A DNA stretch of 64,000 nucleotides, taken from NCBI RefSeq assembly GCF_014650175.1, contig NZ_BMUL01000023.1, positions 24,828-88,827 of the forward strand. The letters are read 5' to 3'. The notes beneath the pieces were generated by a model. That model did not search any database and was not told the origin of the DNA. It saw nothing but the letters and a program-made list of their open reading frames with translations. A program made the translations under genes and the position numbers. The DNA comes from Streptomyces termitum (GTDB taxonomy: Bacteria; Actinomycetota; Actinomycetes; Streptomycetales; Streptomycetaceae). This document shows, piece by piece, positions 15,191 to 24,207 of this stretch; the first letter of the stretch is position 1, and every line of letters begins with the position of its first letter.

Positions 15191-16069
15191 TCATCCCAGC
15201 CGGGCGGACGGCCCGCGCCACGGCACCACCACGCCGTCCCCGTCGTCCCCGCGCCCCTCCGGGGGCTCCTCCGCGGCCATCACCGCGGCCATGCCCGGCG
15301 GCACGGCGGAGGCGGGCGGCATCCGGGGCGGACTCAGCACCCGCTGGTGCAGCCACTGCACGTCCGGCGAGGGTTCGAGCCCCAGCTCGTCCCGCAGGAT
15401 GCGCCGCACCTCCCGGTAGGCGTCCAGCGCCTCCGCCCGCCGGCCCGCCTGGTGCAGGGCGGCGATCAACTGCCCGTGGAACCACTCGTTGAGCGGGTAG
15501 TCGTGCACCAGCGCCCGCAGTTCCGGTACGAGTTCACGCAGCCGCCCGAGCCGGGCCACCGCCTCCACCCGCAGCTCCAGTGCCCTGATCCGCAGCTCTT
15601 CCAGGTGGACCACCCGCCCGCCGAGGACACCCCCGGCCGGTACGTTGGCGAGCGCGGGGCCCCGCCACAGGGCGAGCGCCCGCCCGAGCGTCTCGGCCGC
15701 GGCCTCGCACCGCCCGGCCCGTAACTCGTCCCGGCCCCGGGCGACCAGCCGCTCGAACACCTTCACGTCGATCGCCGACTCGTCGACCCGCAGCAGGTAT
15801 CCGCCGAACCGCGTGGTCAGCGGCGACTCACCGGCCTCGGGCCGGGGCAGCAGCCGGCGCGCGTGGTGCACGTAGGTCTGGACGGTGTTGAGCGCCGAGC
15901 GCGGCGGGTCGTGCGGCCACAGCTCCTGGATGCACGTATCGGGGGTCACCAGGTCGTTGGCGTGGACGAGCAGCAGCGCCAGGATCTGCGAGACCTTGGG
16001 CGTCCCGCCGGGCAGGACCTCCCCGTCGTCCCCGATGATCTGGAACGGCCCGATGAGTCTGAACCGCAT
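15191..16069 (-). CDS. SARP-family transcriptional activator, TTA-containing
   Basis: 292 aa from the ATG at 16069 (MRFRLIGPFQ), the standard start of small SARPs, with GGGAA upstream. Residues 1-95 form the OmpR-like winged helix, about 95-245 the bacterial transcriptional activation domain; a short Pro-rich tail follows. SARPs such as CpkO, ActII-4 or DnrI switch on the adjacent biosynthetic genes by recruiting RNA polymerase at direct repeats. This one is convergent with the receptor gene. Codon 116 is TTA (15722-15724). An operator-like sequence lies about 90 bp upstream of the start, so receptor control is plausible. Confidence 0.93.
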   Translation of the reverse strand: MRFRLIGPFQIIGDDGEVLPGGTPKVSQILALLLVHANDLVTPDTCIQELWPHDPPRSALNTVQTYVHHARRLLPRPEAGESPLTTRFGGYLLRVDESAIDVKVFERLVARGRDELRAGRCEAAAETLGRALALWRGPALANVPAGGVLGGRVVHLEELRIRALELRVEAVARLGRLRELVPELRALVHDYPLNEWFHGQLIAALHQAGRRAEALDAYREVRRILRDELGLEPSPDVQWLHQRVLSPPRMPPASAVPPGMAAVMAAEEPPEGRGDDGDGVVVPWRGPSARLG

Positions 16070-16149
16070 CACGCATTCCCCTTCCCGGTCATGACGTGCC
16101 GAAGGGCCCGCCGGTGGAGGCCCGTGCGGCAAGCCCTCTCAAATGAAAC

Positions 16150-16168
16150 CACACATCCGGTTTGTTTA
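16150..16168. promoter_or_regulatory. Candidate receptor operator upstream of the SARP gene
   Basis: The stretch around ACATCCGGTTTGTTT (16153-16167) resembles one side of a GBL-receptor element (ACAAACCGG half-sites around a CCGG core; the left half is degenerate). A 12-mer identical to part of it, TCCGGTTTGTTT, also occurs inside the afsA-like gene at 13997-14008. Confidence 0.45.
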
Positions 16169-16256
16169 TGGTTCGCTGCGGAAGCATTCACCCCTGCCGG
16201 AAACCCTGCTCAACACCCCTGAAACAAGTGGGACATGAGCCACGGAAGTCACCCGC

Positions 16257-16721
16257 TCAGCGGGACGCCCCCACCCCCGCCCCCGTCCGCCGCTCGCGGA
16301 CCGCGATCCGGGCCAGCTTCGTCAGCATCATGCCGTTGCGGACGGAGACGAGGTAGTCGACGGGAAGCCCGTGCATGCGGGTGCCGGGGCCCCGCAGCGG
16401 ATGCCATTCGAGCAGGAAGAGGGTGTGCTCGCCCCACGGGACCAGGTTCATGGCGATCCGCGCCGCCCCGAAGGGGTCCGCCTTCGCCTCCAGTTCGAGC
16501 CGCCGCCCCGGCTCGCAGATCCGGACGACGCAGGTGTCGTCCAGGGTGAGCGGACCGACGCCCACCCGGACCCGGAGCCGGGCCCCCACCGCGGGCCAGT
16601 GCGGATCGGCGGCGATGACCCGCTGCGTCCCCGAGACCCACTCGCCGTAGCGGTGGCCGTCGGACAGCAGCTCCCACACCGTGGACGGCGGACTCAGGAT
16701 CAGACGGCGATTGCGGGACAC
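16257..16721 (-). CDS. SRPBCC-fold protein (polyketide cyclase/START-like)
   Basis: 154 aa from the GTG at 16721, chosen because AGGAGG lies ten bases upstream. The sequence has the SRPBCC pattern: PPSTVWELLSDGHRYGEWV near the N-terminus, alternating beta-strands and a long C-terminal helix (GMMLTKLARIAVRERR). Members bind hydrophobic ligands in a deep pocket; some aromatise polyketides, many are of unknown role. Its position next to the SARP allows a role in the PKS cluster, but a reducing type I PKS does not need a cyclase of this type, so it may simply be a cluster-border gene. Confidence 0.82.
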   Translation of the reverse strand: MSRNRRLILSPPSTVWELLSDGHRYGEWVSGTQRVIAADPHWPAVGARLRVRVGVGPLTLDDTCVVRICEPGRRLELEAKADPFGAARIAMNLVPWGEHTLFLLEWHPLRGPGTRMHGLPVDYLVSVRNGMMLTKLARIAVRERRTGAGVGASR

Positions 16722-16960
16722 CGTACGAACGCCTCCTCGGCTCTCCACGGAAGACCGGACCCCGGGACCGGCCGGGCGACCGGGCACCCGAGAACGCCCC
16801 GGAGAACCCCCACCCGCCCCGACGCTAACCGCCCCACCCGCCCCACCCCGCCCACCACCCCGCGTGTCGGCCCGCCGTCCCCCGCCCGGAGGCGGCGAGG
16901 CGCGGTCGCACCCGCCTGAACGGGCCCATCGCCTTCGGGCACCTGTGCGACGATCGCCCC

Positions 16961-18397
16961 ATGCCGCTCCCTCCTTCCCGCCCTCCTTCCCGCCCCTCCT
17001 CCGTCCTGGCGGCGCTGCTGGACCGCTCGGTGGCGCGGATGGCGGAGGCCGCGGCGGACGCCCGGTGGTACGACCGGGAGGCGATCCGCGCCGCCGCCGA
17101 CATCTGGGACAACAACCTGCGCCCGCTGTTCTGGGCGGCGAGCACGTCCGACGCCGCCGAACGCGAGCGGCGGGCGACGGCCGTACTGGAGTGGATGGGC
17201 GGCTACAGCGACCGGCGACGCGCGTGGATGACCGAACAGGCCGCGCTCGCCGGACACGACGTCGGCCCGTTCCTCCCGCCGTTCCGGGACCTCCCCGGAC
17301 GCGACCACCAGGGACACGTCATGGCGCCGCACCACCGGTTCGAGCCGTCGAGCACGGCCGGACTCGCCCTCGACTACGACCTGGAGACCGCGTCCGTGCG
17401 CCACTTCCAGGTGGAGCGGGCCGGCCCGCTCCTGACCGGATACCTCCAGCTCCGCGCCGACCGCCGGTTCCCCGTCGAGGACGACGGAGAACCCGCCCTG
17501 CTGAACGTGTGGCTGGACGGCGTCACGGAAGCCGTCTTCACCCTGGCCGACGCGCGGGGCGGCGTCGCCCTGGAGCCGGGAGCGGACGGGGTCGCGGTCC
17601 TCCTGGGCCCCGGCGGCCGGATCCGGGCCGCCCGCGGCGAGCACCGCCTCGACGACCGCTCCTGGCACCTGTCCGACGCCGGCCGCCGCGCGGACGCGGC
17701 CCGCCCGCCCCGCGTGCCGCGCCCGCTGCCCCGGCCGCCCGGCGAAGCCCCGGGGCCCGGCGCGGACACCGCCGCCGCCCTGCTGCGCTTCGCCATGCTG
17801 GAGCTCCGCTCGGTGCGGTACGCCGAGCAGGCGGACCGGGTCCCGGTGTCCGACCTGTGCCGGGCCTTCGCCGGAGCGGGCGGCGAGGTCCTGGCCGCAG
17901 GCGCCCGGGACGACTCCCGCCGCGAGGCGGCCTTCCTCGACCTGATCCGCGCCTGGGCCGAGCGGGGCGGTCCGCGCCTCGCCCGCTGGTTCGCGTCCGC
18001 GCTCGGCGACCGCCGGGACCTGCTCGGAGAACTCCCGGAGCGCGAACGGCCGGTGCCCTCCCTCGCCGACGCCCCGCCCCCGCCCGCCGCGCCCACCCGG
18101 GCGGTGCTCCTCCTGGCCGCCTGGACGGCCGCCCACACCCGCCACGGCAAGGAGCACCGGGCCCTCGCGCGGCTCCAGTTGGCCCTCCCGCCCCGCTCCG
18201 ACGCGCCCCCCTCGGGGCCCTGGCGGATCAGTACCGGGGACGGCACCGCACCGGAGGTCTTCCGGCTCCGTACCGCCGCCTTCGACGGCCCCGGACCCCT
18301 CGTCAGGACCCGGACCGGCACCGCCCGCGCCTTCGACCTGCACGGGGGAGCCCTGCACGTCGGCGCCGAAGGCGGCTGGAGCGCGGCGGCGGACTGA
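16961..18397 (+). CDS. Uncharacterised protein, 478 aa
   Basis: No family is recognised. The N-terminal 120 residues are helical and charged (ALLDRSVARMAEAAADARWYDR, DIWDNNLRPLFWAA). Residues about 125-235 look beta-rich, and a Pro-rich linker near 245-265 leads to a second helical half. No signal peptide or membrane segment is present, so a cytoplasmic location is likely. No ribosome site precedes the ATG; the mRNA may be leaderless. It lies 13 bp before the next gene on the same strand, which suggests co-transcription. Confidence 0.78.
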   Translation: MPLPPSRPPSRPSSVLAALLDRSVARMAEAAADARWYDREAIRAAADIWDNNLRPLFWAASTSDAAERERRATAVLEWMGGYSDRRRAWMTEQAALAGHDVGPFLPPFRDLPGRDHQGHVMAPHHRFEPSSTAGLALDYDLETASVRHFQVERAGPLLTGYLQLRADRRFPVEDDGEPALLNVWLDGVTEAVFTLADARGGVALEPGADGVAVLLGPGGRIRAARGEHRLDDRSWHLSDAGRRADAARPPRVPRPLPRPPGEAPGPGADTAAALLRFAMLELRSVRYAEQADRVPVSDLCRAFAGAGGEVLAAGARDDSRREAAFLDLIRAWAERGGPRLARWFASALGDRRDLLGELPERERPVPSLADAPPPPAAPTRAVLLLAAWTAAHTRHGKEHRALARLQLALPPRSDAPPSGPWRISTGDGTAPEVFRLRTAAFDGPGPLVRTRTGTARAFDLHGGALHVGAEGGWSAAAD

Positions 18398-18410
18398 CCG
18401 GGGACTTGGC

Positions 18411-19028
18411 ATGATGCCGGGTATGACGAAGGCGCAGCGCATCGCGGGTTTCCGCGCGACCGGCGGTTCGGGGACCGCCCCCACCACCCGGTTCGGCGGT
18501 CGGCCGGCGTGGCTGGCCGGGCCGCAGCGGCCGGTCAGTGCCGCGTGGGGCCGGCCGATGCGCTTCATCGGGCAGATCGCCCTGGGGCCCGTCCTCGGGC
18601 CGGTGGGCGAAGGACGGCTGGCGTACCTCTTCGTCACCCACGCCGACCACGGGGAGGACTTCTTCGACCCCGACGTCATCGACCCCGAGGGCGGCGAGAA
18701 CGCGGTGATCGTGCAGCCGGGCGGCGCCCACGACGGGCCGGTCCTCCCGCTGACGGCCGGACCGACCCTCTACGACGGGACCGGCGCGCCCGCTGCCTAC
18801 ACCCCCGACCTCCGCCCCGCCGAGGAGACCGGCGACGGCGACCGGATCGGGGGGACGCCCTCCTTCTTCCAGGGCGACCCCCACCCGGGCGACGACTCCT
18901 GGCGGCTCCTGCTGCAACTGGACACGAACTGGACCCCGTTCCGCCTCCACCTCGGCGCCGCGCCGCGACTCTTCGCCTTCGTCTCCGCCGACGGCACCCG
19001 GGGCCGGCTCCTGGTCCAGGACTCCTGA
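18411..19028 (+). CDS. DUF1963 (YwqG-like) family protein
   Basis: 205 aa. The segment TTRFGGRPAWLAG followed by RPMRFIGQIALGP is the DUF1963/YwqG signature, and SWRLLLQLDTNW with LFAFVSADG near the end fits the family. Function is unknown; many are SMI1/YwqG-type proteins often found near toxin-immunity loci. ATG codons at 18411, 18414 and 18423 are all possible; the last gives the family-like start MTKAQR. It ends 17 bp from the convergent RNA-repair operon. Confidence 0.85.
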   Translation: MMPGMTKAQRIAGFRATGGSGTAPTTRFGGRPAWLAGPQRPVSAAWGRPMRFIGQIALGPVLGPVGEGRLAYLFVTHADHGEDFFDPDVIDPEGGENAVIVQPGGAHDGPVLPLTAGPTLYDGTGAPAAYTPDLRPAEETGDGDRIGGTPSFFQGDPHPGDDSWRLLLQLDTNWTPFRLHLGAAPRLFAFVSADGTRGRLLVQDS

Positions 19029-19045
19029 CCGGTCCGGCCCGCGGC

Positions 19046-19957
19046 TCAGAAGTCGCCGTAAGCGACCTGCCAGGTGGGCAGGCCCATGCGGCGCCATACC
19101 GCGACCACCCGGTCCCGGTCGTCGAGCGACACGCGGACCGCGTAGCGGGGCCGGACGTGGGCGTCGAACAGTTCGGCCTTGACGATGTCGTCGGAGCGGC
19201 CGTCCCCGGAGGCCCGCATCCACAGCTCGTCGTAGGGGACCTCGTACCGCTCCAGCCACTCCTCCGTCAGCGCCCGGTGGTCCTCGCTGCGGCCGGAGAG
19301 CAGCACGACGCGGTCCCCGTGGGCGCCGCGGAAGGCCCGCAGGGCGTCCCGGACCGGACCGTTGAGCAGGTCCAGGCCGCAGCGGGTGAAGTCGTACGGC
19401 CCCCGGTCGCCGCGCAGCGCCAGCGTGCCGTCGATGTCGCACAGCACGGCCGGCGGCAGCGCCGGATCGGGGACGTACGGGGTGACGCCGGGCCGGTCCG
19501 CGAGCCATGCGGCGGTCAGCCGCCAGCCGCCGCGCACCGCCTTGGCGTGCTTCTCGGCGAGGATGCGGATGATCTCCTCGCCCACCGGCCGCTCGCGGGC
19601 CGCGTCGCGGCGCAGGCACTCCTCGACCGGCACATCGGTGAAGTCGTGCACGACGAAGTCGGCCGCCCGGCCGGTCAGGGCCGCCTTCAGGCGCCGCGGG
19701 ATGTGCGGGGTGAGGTGGGTGTTGTCGACGACGACGTCGAAGCCGTCGTCGACGGCGGCGCGCACGGCGGCGTCCTGGATGTCGAGCACCGTCCGCTCGT
19801 GGTCCCGCGAGCGGTCGCCGCCCGGCAGGTCGAGCATGGTGCGCAGGTCGTCGAGGTTGACGCGGCGCATCCGGCCCGCCGCCTCCGCCTGGAGGGCGCG
19901 GGCGGCGGTCGTCTTGCCGGAGGCCGGCAGTCCGGTCATCACGTGGACCACGGGCAC
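19046..19957 (-). CDS. Polynucleotide kinase/phosphatase for RNA repair (T4 Pnkp-like)
   Basis: 303 aa with two domains. Residues 1-155: P-loop kinase, Walker A GLPASGKT at 9-16, with a DNTHLTPHIPRRLKAAL lid-like segment. Residues 168-303: HAD phosphatase with the DxDGT motif at 174-178 (CDIDGTLA) and downstream LLSGRSED and SLDDRDRV motifs. This is the domain order of phage T4 Pnkp, which removes 2',3'-phosphate ends and phosphorylates 5'-OH ends so that a ligase can reseal cleaved RNA. The GTG start lies two bases after the stop of the RNA ligase gene, so the two are co-translated. Confidence 0.92.
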   Translation of the reverse strand: MPVVHVMTGLPASGKTTAARALQAEAAGRMRRVNLDDLRTMLDLPGGDRSRDHERTVLDIQDAAVRAAVDDGFDVVVDNTHLTPHIPRRLKAALTGRAADFVVHDFTDVPVEECLRRDAARERPVGEEIIRILAEKHAKAVRGGWRLTAAWLADRPGVTPYVPDPALPPAVLCDIDGTLALRGDRGPYDFTRCGLDLLNGPVRDALRAFRGAHGDRVVLLSGRSEDHRALTEEWLERYEVPYDELWMRASGDGRSDDIVKAELFDAHVRPRYAVRVSLDDRDRVVAVWRRMGLPTWQVAYGDF

Positions 19958-19959
19958 GG

Positions 19960-21177
19960 TCAGTTCTCCTCGTCGGTGTTGAAGGGATCGGCGGTCTCGG
20001 GGCGCAGGCCGCGCCACACGAGCAGGTCGGTCGGGCGGCCGTCGAGCCGCAGGAACAGGGCGGAGCGCAGCACCGGGTCGGCCAGCTCCTTCACCGCGCG
20101 GGCGAAGGCGCCCCGGTCGGCGGCGAGCGGCGCGAGCCGTGCGTACGCCTCGTCGACGGCCCGCTCCCGGACGGTGAACTCCTCCTCCAGGCCCGCCACG
20201 ACGGACCGCACCCAGGCGTCGAACTCGTCCGGCACCTGCTCCAGGAGGGCGTCCAGCGGCCGGCCGCCCCGCGCCCGGACCCCGCCGAGCTCCGCCATCG
20301 ACAGGCCGAGGCCCTGCGCGAGGCGCTTGGCGGAGGTGCCGGCGAAGCGCTGGACGCCGTGCCCGCGCCAGATGTCCCGGGCGGTGATCCCGGTGAGGAT
20401 CTTGTGCAGCCGCACGTACTCGGCGAGCTTGGCCTTGGCCCGTACACCGGACGCGAAGCGCAGCACGAAGCCCTCGGCGTCGGTGCCGGTGGCGGCCGAG
20501 CCGTCGGGCAGCGTGTTCGTCTCGGTCAGCTTGACGAGCGCTTCCAGCGGCATGGGCGGGTGCACGGTGACGACCGACCCGACGCCCTCCCACGCCGCCG
20601 CGGCCTCGCCGAGCCCGAGCTCCGCGCCGTCCGGGCCGAAGGCGGCGAGCAGGACCAGGTCCCGCCGGTCGCCGTAGTGCACGACGATCCGGTTCTCCGG
20701 GTAGACGATCTCCATCAGGTACGTCACCCCGGGCACCAGCCGCGCGGTGTCGGCGGCGTCCAGCCGGCGCTGCGCCCACGTCGCCTGGGTGCTGGTGAAG
20801 GAGCCCTTGGAGGCGACCCGCCAGCGGCCCTCGTAGTGGAAGACGAGACCGAGGCTCCCGTCGACCTTCTCGTACACCTCGAACGGCTCGTCGGGCAGCG
20901 CGGGCGCGTGCGGCAGCCGGGCCTCGTGCTCGGAGACGTTGAAGAACTTCGGCAGCGGGAGGGCCACGATCCGCCCGCTGCGGTCGTCGGCGACGAGGCC
21001 GCGGCAGCGGGTGGTGACACGGTTCCAGACGCCTTCGTACTGGCAGACGCGCGTGTACGTGTAGATCGACAGCGGCAGTTCGGGATGCGACGTGCGGGTC
21101 ACATGCCCGGCTTCGAGCGCCGCGGCCAACTCCTGGGGCGGCAGCAGCGCGTCGAGCGTCAGGTACGCCTGGCTCAT
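19960..21177 (-). CDS. RNA ligase, T4 Rnl1-like
   Basis: 405 aa from the ATG at 21177, with GGGAGGG upstream. Nucleotidyltransferase motif I is EKVDGSLG with the adenylated lysine at 104; later motifs are visible as YLMEIVYPENRIV, EGFVLRF and KAKLAEYVRLHK (motif V). These identify an ATP-dependent RNA ligase of the Rnl1 group, which joins 3'-OH and 5'-phosphate RNA ends. The C-terminal 150 residues are helical, as in Rnl1 proteins that recognise tRNA. The gene overlaps functionally with the kinase/phosphatase directly behind it, and the pair makes a complete RNA break-repair set. Target RNA is unknown; tRNA cleaved by anticodon nucleases is the natural guess. Confidence 0.92.
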   Translation of the reverse strand: MSQAYLTLDALLPPQELAAALEAGHVTRTSHPELPLSIYTYTRVCQYEGVWNRVTTRCRGLVADDRSGRIVALPLPKFFNVSEHEARLPHAPALPDEPFEVYEKVDGSLGLVFHYEGRWRVASKGSFTSTQATWAQRRLDAADTARLVPGVTYLMEIVYPENRIVVHYGDRRDLVLLAAFGPDGAELGLGEAAAAWEGVGSVVTVHPPMPLEALVKLTETNTLPDGSAATGTDAEGFVLRFASGVRAKAKLAEYVRLHKILTGITARDIWRGHGVQRFAGTSAKRLAQGLGLSMAELGGVRARGGRPLDALLEQVPDEFDAWVRSVVAGLEEEFTVRERAVDEAYARLAPLAADRGAFARAVKELADPVLRSALFLRLDGRPTDLLVWRGLRPETADPFNTDEEN

Positions 21178-21240
21178 GGATTCCCTCCCGTGTGCGAGGA
21201 GGCCCATTCTTCTGTGCGGGCCGCCGCCCCGACCAGCGAT

Positions 21241-23253
21241 TTAGCGCCCGCCCACGGCCCCCCGCACCGGCCCCCGGCCGCCGTGCGGCGCGGCGCCCGC
21301 CTCCCGCCCGGCCGGTGCGGGCACGGCCGCGTCCCGGCGGGCGCCGTGCCCCTCCGGCGGACCGGCGGGCTCCCGCAGCGCGGGCACCCGGTCCAGGTGC
21401 CGCAGCAGCCGGGCCAGGGCGGTGTGCGCCTGGGGCGCGTCGAGCCGGGCCTCCAGGTGCGCGAGGGCGCGCCGGACCCGGTACCGGGCGCGCCCGGTGC
21501 GCCCGGCCCGGTGGTCGGCGAGGACCAGGGCGTACTGCGCGAGGGCGGTGGCCCAGGTGTCGTGGCCCCCGGCGGGCTGGGCGAGGGCCCGGCGCGCGGT
21601 GCGGGCCGCCGCGGCGGGGGCGGTGCGGGTCTGGATGACGGCCAGGGCGGCGAGGCTGACCATGGGGCCGGGGCCGCCGGGGGAGTGCTCGGGGACGGTG
21701 TCGGCGGCCTGCCGGTAGAGCTCGGCGGCCGAGACCAGGTCGCGCCGCTTCCAGGCGAGCGTGCCGTGCGCGTGGGCGATCCGGCCGACGAGCGCGTCGT
21801 CGCCCGCGAGGACGGCCGCGGGCCAGGCGAGTTCCAGCAGGCAGCGGGCGGTGGCCGGGTCCGCGTCGGCGGCCAGCCAGCCGGCCAGCCACTGCCCCCG
21901 CGCGGTCAGCGCGCTGTCCGGGGGCAGCAGCGGGAGCAGGGCGAGGAGACGGGCGACGCCCTCCGCGCCCCGGTGGTGCGCCGCCCACCAGAACCAGAGG
22001 TGGAGGACGGTCTCCACGGCCGTCTCGGCGTGCACGGGGTGCCGTGCCGCGTGGTCGAGGAAACCGCCCAGGTCGTCGAGGCCGTCGCGGACGAGGCCCA
22101 CGGCCTGCTGCTGGAGCCCGGTGTTCCACAGGGTCTCCGCGACGGCCGCCGTGCTCCGGCAGTGCCGGGCGTGCCGGGCCCGCGCCGCCGCGGACTCGCC
22201 GGCCGCCGCGAGCCGTTCGGCCCCGAAGTCCCGGGCGGCCCGGCCCATGAGGAGACGCGGCTCGCGGAGCGGCCTGGGGGGTGCGGCGGCGGGCGGCCCG
22301 GGGGCGCGCAGCACGCCGACCTCGGCCAGGGCGGCGAGTGCGCGCGGCACGTCGGCGGGGGCGAGGTCCGCCTCCTCGCAGACGAAGACCGCTGCCTGCT
22401 CGGTGAAGGAGCCGGTGAAGACGCTCAGGCGCCGCCAGACCGTGCGCACGACCGGATCGCACAGGGCGTGCACGGCGCCGATCGACGCCCGGACCGACCG
22501 GTGCCGCAGCAGGGGCGCGCCGGGCGCCGCCAGCCAGCACTGCCCGCCCCGCAGCCGGGTGGCGAGCCGGCCGGGCCCGAGCCGCTCCAGCTGCGCCGCG
22601 GCCAGTTCGAGCGCCAGCGGCACCCCCTCCACGAGCGCGCACACCCGGGCGGCCGTCGCCCGGTCCACCGCCCCGGCCAGGCCCCGCCGCTCCGCGAGCG
22701 CGCGGAACAGCTCGGCGGCGGGCGCCGGGGCCAGCGGCGGGAGCCGCAGCACGTGCTCGCCGCCGACGCCCAGCGGGCGGCGCGCCGTGACCAGCACCCG
22801 CAGGGCCGGTACGTCCGCGAGGAGCGCGCGGACCAGTCCGGCGCAGTCGGCGAGCACGGGGTCGACGTCGTCGAGGACGAGCAGCGGCGCGCCGCCGGGC
22901 AGGGCCCGCACGGCCGCCGCGAGTCCCGGGAGCGCGCCGCCGCCCGGTCCGCCGCCGGCCGCCGTGTCCAGCTCCCGGGCGATCCGGGTGGCCAGCGCCC
23001 GGGGACCGGCCGGGACGCCGTCGTGCCAGCGGACGCGCACCACGGTCCGGTGCGGCCCGCCGGGCGGCCCGACCGTCGCCTCCCGGCCCGTCGCCTCCCG
23101 GACCAGCCGGCTCTTGCCGACTCCGGCCGCGCCCGTCACGGTGACGAGCCGGTGCGTCGCCAGCGCCGTTCCCAGCGCGGCGAGTTCGCCGTCCCGCCCG
23201 ATCAGGGCGCCCCCACCGACCTGGCCTGCTGCCCACACGTTCGCCACTCCCAC
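21241..23253 (-). CDS. STAND-type ATPase with TPR-like C-terminal half
   Basis: 670 aa. Walker A GAAGVGKS is at about 41-48 and Walker B PLLVLDDVD near 125; VTARRPLGVGGEHVLRLPPL and GVPLALELAAAQLERL are typical of the NB-ARC/AfsR-LuxR type ATPase module. The C-terminal half is a long helical repeat region (TPR-like). No DNA-binding domain is seen at either end, unlike SARP-STAND or LAL regulators, so it may signal through protein contacts. Stop codon is TAA, rare in this genome. Start could also be the GTG at 23238. It lies 63 bp upstream of the RNA-repair genes on the same strand, so it may control or share their transcript. Confidence 0.85.
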   Translation of the reverse strand: MGVANVWAAGQVGGGALIGRDGELAALGTALATHRLVTVTGAAGVGKSRLVREATGREATVGPPGGPHRTVVRVRWHDGVPAGPRALATRIARELDTAAGGGPGGGALPGLAAAVRALPGGAPLLVLDDVDPVLADCAGLVRALLADVPALRVLVTARRPLGVGGEHVLRLPPLAPAPAAELFRALAERRGLAGAVDRATAARVCALVEGVPLALELAAAQLERLGPGRLATRLRGGQCWLAAPGAPLLRHRSVRASIGAVHALCDPVVRTVWRRLSVFTGSFTEQAAVFVCEEADLAPADVPRALAALAEVGVLRAPGPPAAAPPRPLREPRLLMGRAARDFGAERLAAAGESAAARARHARHCRSTAAVAETLWNTGLQQQAVGLVRDGLDDLGGFLDHAARHPVHAETAVETVLHLWFWWAAHHRGAEGVARLLALLPLLPPDSALTARGQWLAGWLAADADPATARCLLELAWPAAVLAGDDALVGRIAHAHGTLAWKRRDLVSAAELYRQAADTVPEHSPGGPGPMVSLAALAVIQTRTAPAAAARTARRALAQPAGGHDTWATALAQYALVLADHRAGRTGRARYRVRRALAHLEARLDAPQAHTALARLLRHLDRVPALREPAGPPEGHGARRDAAVPAPAGREAGAAPHGGRGPVRGAVGGR

Positions 23254-23505
23254 CGTCGGATCGACCTCACCGTCACGACGCCGGCCCCCGGCCCGCCGAC
23301 CGGTCGGGATTCGCTGGGGAATCCGCAGGTCGTGGATGCAGAACCGTCACTGCAAAGGCGTCACCGCACCCCAACGCCCCACCCCGGCGGGAGGTAGCGC
23401 CGGGGCCCGACAGATCACCCGTCCCAGTGAAGGGGACGGCACGTCCGGGGGAGGCGAAGGGGGTGGCGGAGCGGTGGCGGGACGGGGCGGTGGTGGGACG
23501 GCGGC

Positions 23506-24207
23506 TCAGTCGGCGAGCGACTGCCGCACCGCCAGGGACTCGCTGCCGGTCCAGTACGTGACCTCGGGCGCGGCGTCGACGTTCAGGAACGGCGCGCCGG
23601 CGGGCAGCGCCACGTCCTGCTCGTACCCCTCGGGCGAGAGGCTGACGCCCATCTTCTCCACCGCGTCCGTCGGCGCGCCGGTCCGGAAGAGGCGCACGCC
23701 CGCGTACGCCTTCCCGCCCGGCCGGACCAGGAACTCCTCCAACTGGGACGGCATCAGCGAGGTCCGGTGGCGCGCGTCCCCGAACGTCACGGCCGGATAC
23801 CCGCCCAGGACGCACGGCTCGTCACCGGTGTGGGTCGCCGTGAGCAGCAGGTGCTGGAGCGAGTCGTGCGGCGAGGACGAGGCGGTGATCGTGAAGGTGT
23901 CGTCGGTGCACGGGGTGCCGGGAACGCCGTCGCCCCCGACGTCGCCCGAACCGCCGCCCGTGCCCTTCCCCTTGCCGCCGCCGCTCTTGCCGGGCGCGGT
24001 GGTCGGGGCGGCGGGAGAGGACGGGGCGTCGTCGGGCGCGGCGGACGCGCTCGGGGTCGTACCCGTACGCGTCCCGGTGGCGCCGGACGACGGCGCGCCC
24101 GCCCCCTCGGCCCCGCCGCCGGGCCCGCAGGCGGCGGTCGAGAGCACGGCGGCGACGGCCGCGGCCCCCAGGGCACAGGTCTTCAGGATCTCGCGTGCGA
24201 GGCGCAT
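23506..24207 (-). CDS. Secreted lipoprotein, DUF4232 family
   Basis: 233 aa. A lipoprotein signal peptide ends in the lipobox LSTAAC with Cys27. A long Ser/Pro/Gly/Thr linker (about 30-95) then exposes a DUF4232 domain: TFTITASSSPHDSLQHLLLTATHTG, CVLGGYP and the C-terminal strands. Such proteins are anchored on the outside of the membrane; the role is unknown. Two Cys residues in the domain could form a disulfide. Confidence 0.88.
   Translation of the reverse strand: MRLAREILKTCALGAAAVAAVLSTAACGPGGGAEGAGAPSSGATGTRTGTTPSASAAPDDAPSSPAAPTTAPGKSGGGKGKGTGGGSGDVGGDGVPGTPCTDDTFTITASSSPHDSLQHLLLTATHTGDEPCVLGGYPAVTFGDARHRTSLMPSQLEEFLVRPGGKAYAGVRLFRTGAPTDAVEKMGVSLSPEGYEQDVALPAGAPFLNVDAAPEVTYWTGSESLAVRQSLAD

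Noticed and set aside
16257..16721. Aromatic polyketide cyclase
   Set aside because: The SRPBCC fold is present, but there is no type II PKS nearby, so naming a cyclase reaction would be unfounded.
19046..21177. Prophage remnant
   Set aside because: RNA ligase and Pnkp are phage-like, but no integrase, structural genes or att-like repeats accompany them and base use equals the neighbours.
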